A DNA stretch of 64,000 nt from positions 310,001 through 374,000 of the forward strand of contig NZ_JAJIRN010000002.1 of the NCBI RefSeq assembly GCF_025717515.1, in the 5' to 3' direction. The stretch's first letter is position 1. The number at the start of each line of letters is the position of its first letter. Of this stretch, positions 61,335 through 64,000 are shown in pieces. A model generated the notes under the pieces. The model saw only the letters and a program-made list of their open reading frames with translations. It had not been told where the DNA came from and made no database searches. This stretch comes from Roseateles oligotrophus (GTDB taxonomy: Bacteria; Pseudomonadota; Gammaproteobacteria; Burkholderiales; Burkholderiaceae_C). A program made the position numbers and the translations under genes.

Positions 61335-64000
61335 TCAGAACCGCGATTGCCCTTCCGGCCGCTTGACGCGGAACCAAGCCGCGTACATCGCCGGCAGGGC
61401 CAACAAGGTCAAGGCCGTGGCTACGATCAAGCCGCCCATGATGGCCACCGCCATCGGCCCCCAGAACACGCTGCGAGACAGAGGCACCATCGCCAGCACG
61501 GCGGCCGCAGCGGTCAGCACGATGGGCCTGAAGCGCCGCACTGCGGATTCGACAATTGCAACCCAGGTCGGCACGCCACGCGCACGGTCTTGCTCGATCT
61601 GATCGATCAAAATGACCGAATTACGCATGATCATGCCCATCAACGCGACCACGCCCAGCAAGGCCACAAAGCCAAACGGTTTGTTCATCAGCATCAAGGC
61701 CCCGGCCACTCCGGCGATGCCCAGCGGCCCGGTCAGGAAGACCAACATCGCGCGCGAGAAGCTCTGCAACTGCAGCATCAGCAAGGTGAATGTAATGAAC
61801 AACATCATCGGCAGGCCGGCAGCGATCGAGCCCTGGCCTTTGCTGCTTTCCTCGACCGCACCGGCCACCGAAATCGAATAGCCGGCCGGCATCTTGGCCT
61901 GCAACTCTTGCAACTTCGGCCACACCTGTGCCGTCACGGTTGCACCTTGCAGACCCTCAGCCACATCACCCTGCACGGTGACCGCATAGGCGCGCCCTTC
62001 ACGCCATAGCACGCCCGGTTCCCAGTCGAAAGTGACCTTGGCCACTTGCGTCAAAGGCACCGAACGGCCGGTCGATGTGCTCACATAAGCGCTGCCGATG
62101 TCGGTGATGGCATTGCGTTCGTCCAGCGGTTGACGCAACACGATGTCGACCAATTTGTCGGCCTCGCGGTACTGCCCGATCGTACTGCCCGAAAGCAAGG
62201 TGCGCGAGGCCTGCGCCAAGCTCTGGCTGCTGACACCCAAGGCGCGCGCCTTATCCTGATCGACCTCGAGCTTGAGCACCTTGATAGGCTCATTCCAGTT
62301 GTCGTTGACGCCGCGAATATTCGGGTTGGCGGTCAGAATCGCCCTTGCCTGATCGGCCCACTTCCGTACTTCCTCGGGCTTCTCGCCGGCCACCCGGAAT
62401 TGCACCGGGTAGGCTACCGGCGGCCCGTTTGGCAGCAACTTGATCCGCGCCCGAGCCTCGGGGAACTCGGCCGCCAACATGGCAGGCAAGCGCTTGCGCA
62501 AAGCCTCACGCTCAGTCAAATTCTTTGGCAACACAATCGCCTGACTAACTCCTGGCTGAGGAAAAACCACATCCATTGGCAGATAGAACCGCGGCACACC
62601 ACTACCGATCCAGGTGCTGACCGTGGCCACCCCGGGTTCGATCATCATGCGAGCCTCGAAGCGTTTAGCCACCTCGGCGCTTTGCTCAAAGGTTGCGCCT
62701 TCGGGCAGCCAAAAATCCACCAAAATTTCGGGCCGACTCGAGTCGGGGAAAAATTGCTGCTGAACGCGCCCCATGCCAAACAAGCCCAGAGCAAACACCA
62801 GCAGGGTCATTGCGATGGTCTTCCACCGATTCTCCACACACCAGCGCACAAGAATGCGGAAACGGTTGTAGAACGGCGTGTCGAACATCTCATGCGCCTC
62901 ACCTTCGTTGGCCGGGTGAGTGCGCAACAAAAGCGAGCCCAGATAGGGCACGAAATAGACCGAGACAACCCAGGAGATCATCAAGGCTGCGGCCGTCACC
63001 GCGAAAATTGCAAAGGTGTATTCGCCGGTCGCCGACTTGGCCATGCCGATCGGCAAGAACCCCACCGCGGTGATCAAGGTGCCGGTCAACATCGGCATTG
63101 CCGTCGCGTCATAAGCAAAAGTGGCGGCGTGCATCTTGTCGTAGCCCTCCTCCAATTTGCGCACCATCATCTCGACGGCAATGATGGCGTCATCAACCAG
63201 CAGACCCAAGGCAATGATGAGCGAGCCGAGCGATATTTTGTGCAGCCCGACGCCCCAATAGAACATCGTCACAAAAGTAATCGCCAGCACCAGTGGGATG
63301 GTGATACCCACGACCAAACCCGGCCAAATATCCAGTCGCAGCGGCCTTGTATGCAAACCCAAGGCGATGAAGCTGACCAGCAGCACGATCACGATCGCCT
63401 CGATCAAGACCTGCACAAATTCGTTGACGGAGCGCGTCACCGCCTGCGGTTGATCCTGGATCTGAGCCAATTCAATGCCGGCCGGCAAGTCGCGCCGAAT
63501 CAGCGTGACGGCCTTCTGCAGCGATTTACCCATCGCAACAATATCGCCTCCTTTGGTCATCGATACGCCCAACGCAATCACGTCCTTGCCCTGGTGACGT
63601 ACCATGATGGAGGGTGGATCGACATAGTCGCGTTTGATCTCGGCGATGTCCGATAGACGCAGGGAACTCGCCAACCCGTTGACGGAATTGACGGCCCGAA
63701 TCGGGAAGTCCTTCAAGGCCTGCACCGAGTTGAACTGACCCTGCACCCGCACCTGCAAATTACCACTGCCGGCATTCATCACGCCGGCACCCTCGACCGC
63801 GTTCTGTGCGCCGAGCTGGTTGATCACTTGGCCAAAGTCCAGACCCAAGTTGGCCAGGCGCTTTTGTGAGATTTCAATGAAGAGCTTTTCCGCCTGTGCG
63901 CCAAAAACCTCGACCTTGGCGACATCGGGTAATTTCAGCAAGACGGAGCGCGCACGCTCGCTGTGTTCACGCAACTCTTCGCGGCTGAAACCGTCTGCTG
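61335..64000 (-). CDS. RND-family efflux permease (5' part outside the window)
   Basis: The last ~888 residues of an AcrB/CzcA-type inner-membrane permease; the frame is open to the right edge. Two blocks of membrane helices are visible (ALIEAIVIVLLVSFIALGL-like and SLGSLIIALGLLVDDAIIAV in the first, GLPMMLFITFTLLMLQLQSF in the second), with the large periplasmic loop between them. The Asp pair in GLLVDDAIIAVEMM fits the proton-relay helix. The substrate cannot be told. A membrane fusion protein would be expected upstream, outside the window. Confidence 0.92.
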   Translation of the reverse strand, partial: ADGFSREELREHSERARSVLLKLPDVAKVEVFGAQAEKLFIEISQKRLANLGLDFGQVINQLGAQNAVEGAGVMNAGSGNLQVRVQGQFNSVQALKDFPIRAVNSVNGLASSLRLSDIAEIKRDYVDPPSIMVRHQGKDVIALGVSMTKGGDIVAMGKSLQKAVTLIRRDLPAGIELAQIQDQPQAVTRSVNEFVQVLIEAIVIVLLVSFIALGLHTRPLRLDIWPGLVVGITIPLVLAITFVTMFYWGVGLHKISLGSLIIALGLLVDDAIIAVEMMVRKLEEGYDKMHAATFAYDATAMPMLTGTLITAVGFLPIGMAKSATGEYTFAIFAVTAAALMISWVVSVYFVPYLGSLLLRTHPANEGEAHEMFDTPFYNRFRILVRWCVENRWKTIAMTLLVFALGLFGMGRVQQQFFPDSSRPEILVDFWLPEGATFEQSAEVAKRFEARMMIEPGVATVSTWIGSGVPRFYLPMDVVFPQPGVSQAIVLPKNLTEREALRKRLPAMLAAEFPEARARIKLLPNGPPVAYPVQFRVAGEKPEEVRKWADQARAILTANPNIRGVNDNWNEPIKVLKLEVDQDKARALGVSSQSLAQASRTLLSGSTIGQYREADKLVDIVLRQPLDERNAITDIGSAYVSTSTGRSVPLTQVAKVTFDWEPGVLWREGRAYAVTVQGDVAEGLQGATVTAQVWPKLQELQAKMPAGYSISVAGAVEESSKGQGSIAAGLPMMLFITFTLLMLQLQSFSRAMLVFLTGPLGIAGVAGALMLMNKPFGFVALLGVVALMGMIMRNSVILIDQIEQDRARGVPTWVAIVESAVRRFRPIVLTAAAAVLAMVPLSRSVFWGPMAVAIMGGLIVATALTLLALPAMYAAWFRVKRPEGQSRF

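Noticed and set aside
62046-63656. 536-codon plus-strand frame
   Set aside because: Antisense to the RND permease; translation is rich in His, Arg and Gln with no domain pattern.
1-64000. CRISPR array
   Set aside because: No series of regularly spaced identical repeats was found; the only short repeats are the arm sites, IS-like ends, REP-like pair and tRNA copies.

Overview
The window looks like a chromosomal segment from a motile, GC-rich betaproteobacterium of the order Burkholderiales. A genus cannot be assigned from sequence alone; the gene order and flagellar paralogues suggest the Leptothrix/Rubrivivax/Roseateles neighbourhood. Supporting points are the FlhDC-type flagellar hierarchy, the tig-clpP-clpX-lon protease cluster and a Gly-Cys-Gly-Gly-Leu tRNA array.

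Layout. (1) 1-11.3 kb is a signalling block: the end of an HDOD protein, a multi-PAS HWE/HisKA_2 kinase with an ANTAR response regulator, a second membrane histidine kinase, an HPt protein coupled to a REC-PAS-GGDEF-EAL protein, and a GGEEF diguanylate cyclase. (2) 11.4-19.3 kb, minus strand, is flhB-flhA-flhF-flhG-fliA plus a soluble MCP. (3) 19.4-24.4 kb, minus strand, is flhD-flhC-methyltransferase-motA-motB-cheY-cheZ. (4) 24.6-28.6 kb holds fliB (flagellin lysine methylase) and a second, near-identical flhDC with a GT2 glycosyltransferase and a TPR-like protein. (5) 29.4-36.1 kb is three tandem flagellin genes, fliD, fliS, fliT and a YcgR-type PilZ brake. (6) 36.1-48.3 kb is fliE (divergent) and fliFGHIJK-fliLMNOPQR. 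(7) 48.3-53.85 kb is a small integrated element inserted at the 3' end of a tRNA-Leu(UAA) gene: P4-type integrase, AlpA-like regulator, MobV-like relaxase, a frameshifted ORF, and a gene split by a transposase-less cassette with IS21-like ends. (8) 53.8-61.1 kb is the tRNA cluster, lon, clpX, clpP, tig and tRNA-Leu(UAG). (9) 61.3-64 kb is an RND efflux permease running off the right edge.

How it works together. Two FlhD/FlhC pairs should switch on the class II genes (flhBAF, fliF onward, fliL onward). FliA then drives class III genes; sigma28-like boxes are visible before fliC1, fliC2, fliD, fliS and motA, with a weaker one before fliC3. FliB, the glycosyltransferase and possibly the methyltransferase are candidate modifiers of flagellin. 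The GGDEF/EAL proteins and YcgR link c-di-GMP to motor output, and CheY/CheZ link chemoreceptors to FliM. The most interesting features are the duplicated flhDC operons with a conserved upstream palindrome, the FlhG homologue without a P-loop, and the 5.5 kb tRNA-Leu element, whose insertion history can be read directly from target-site duplications.
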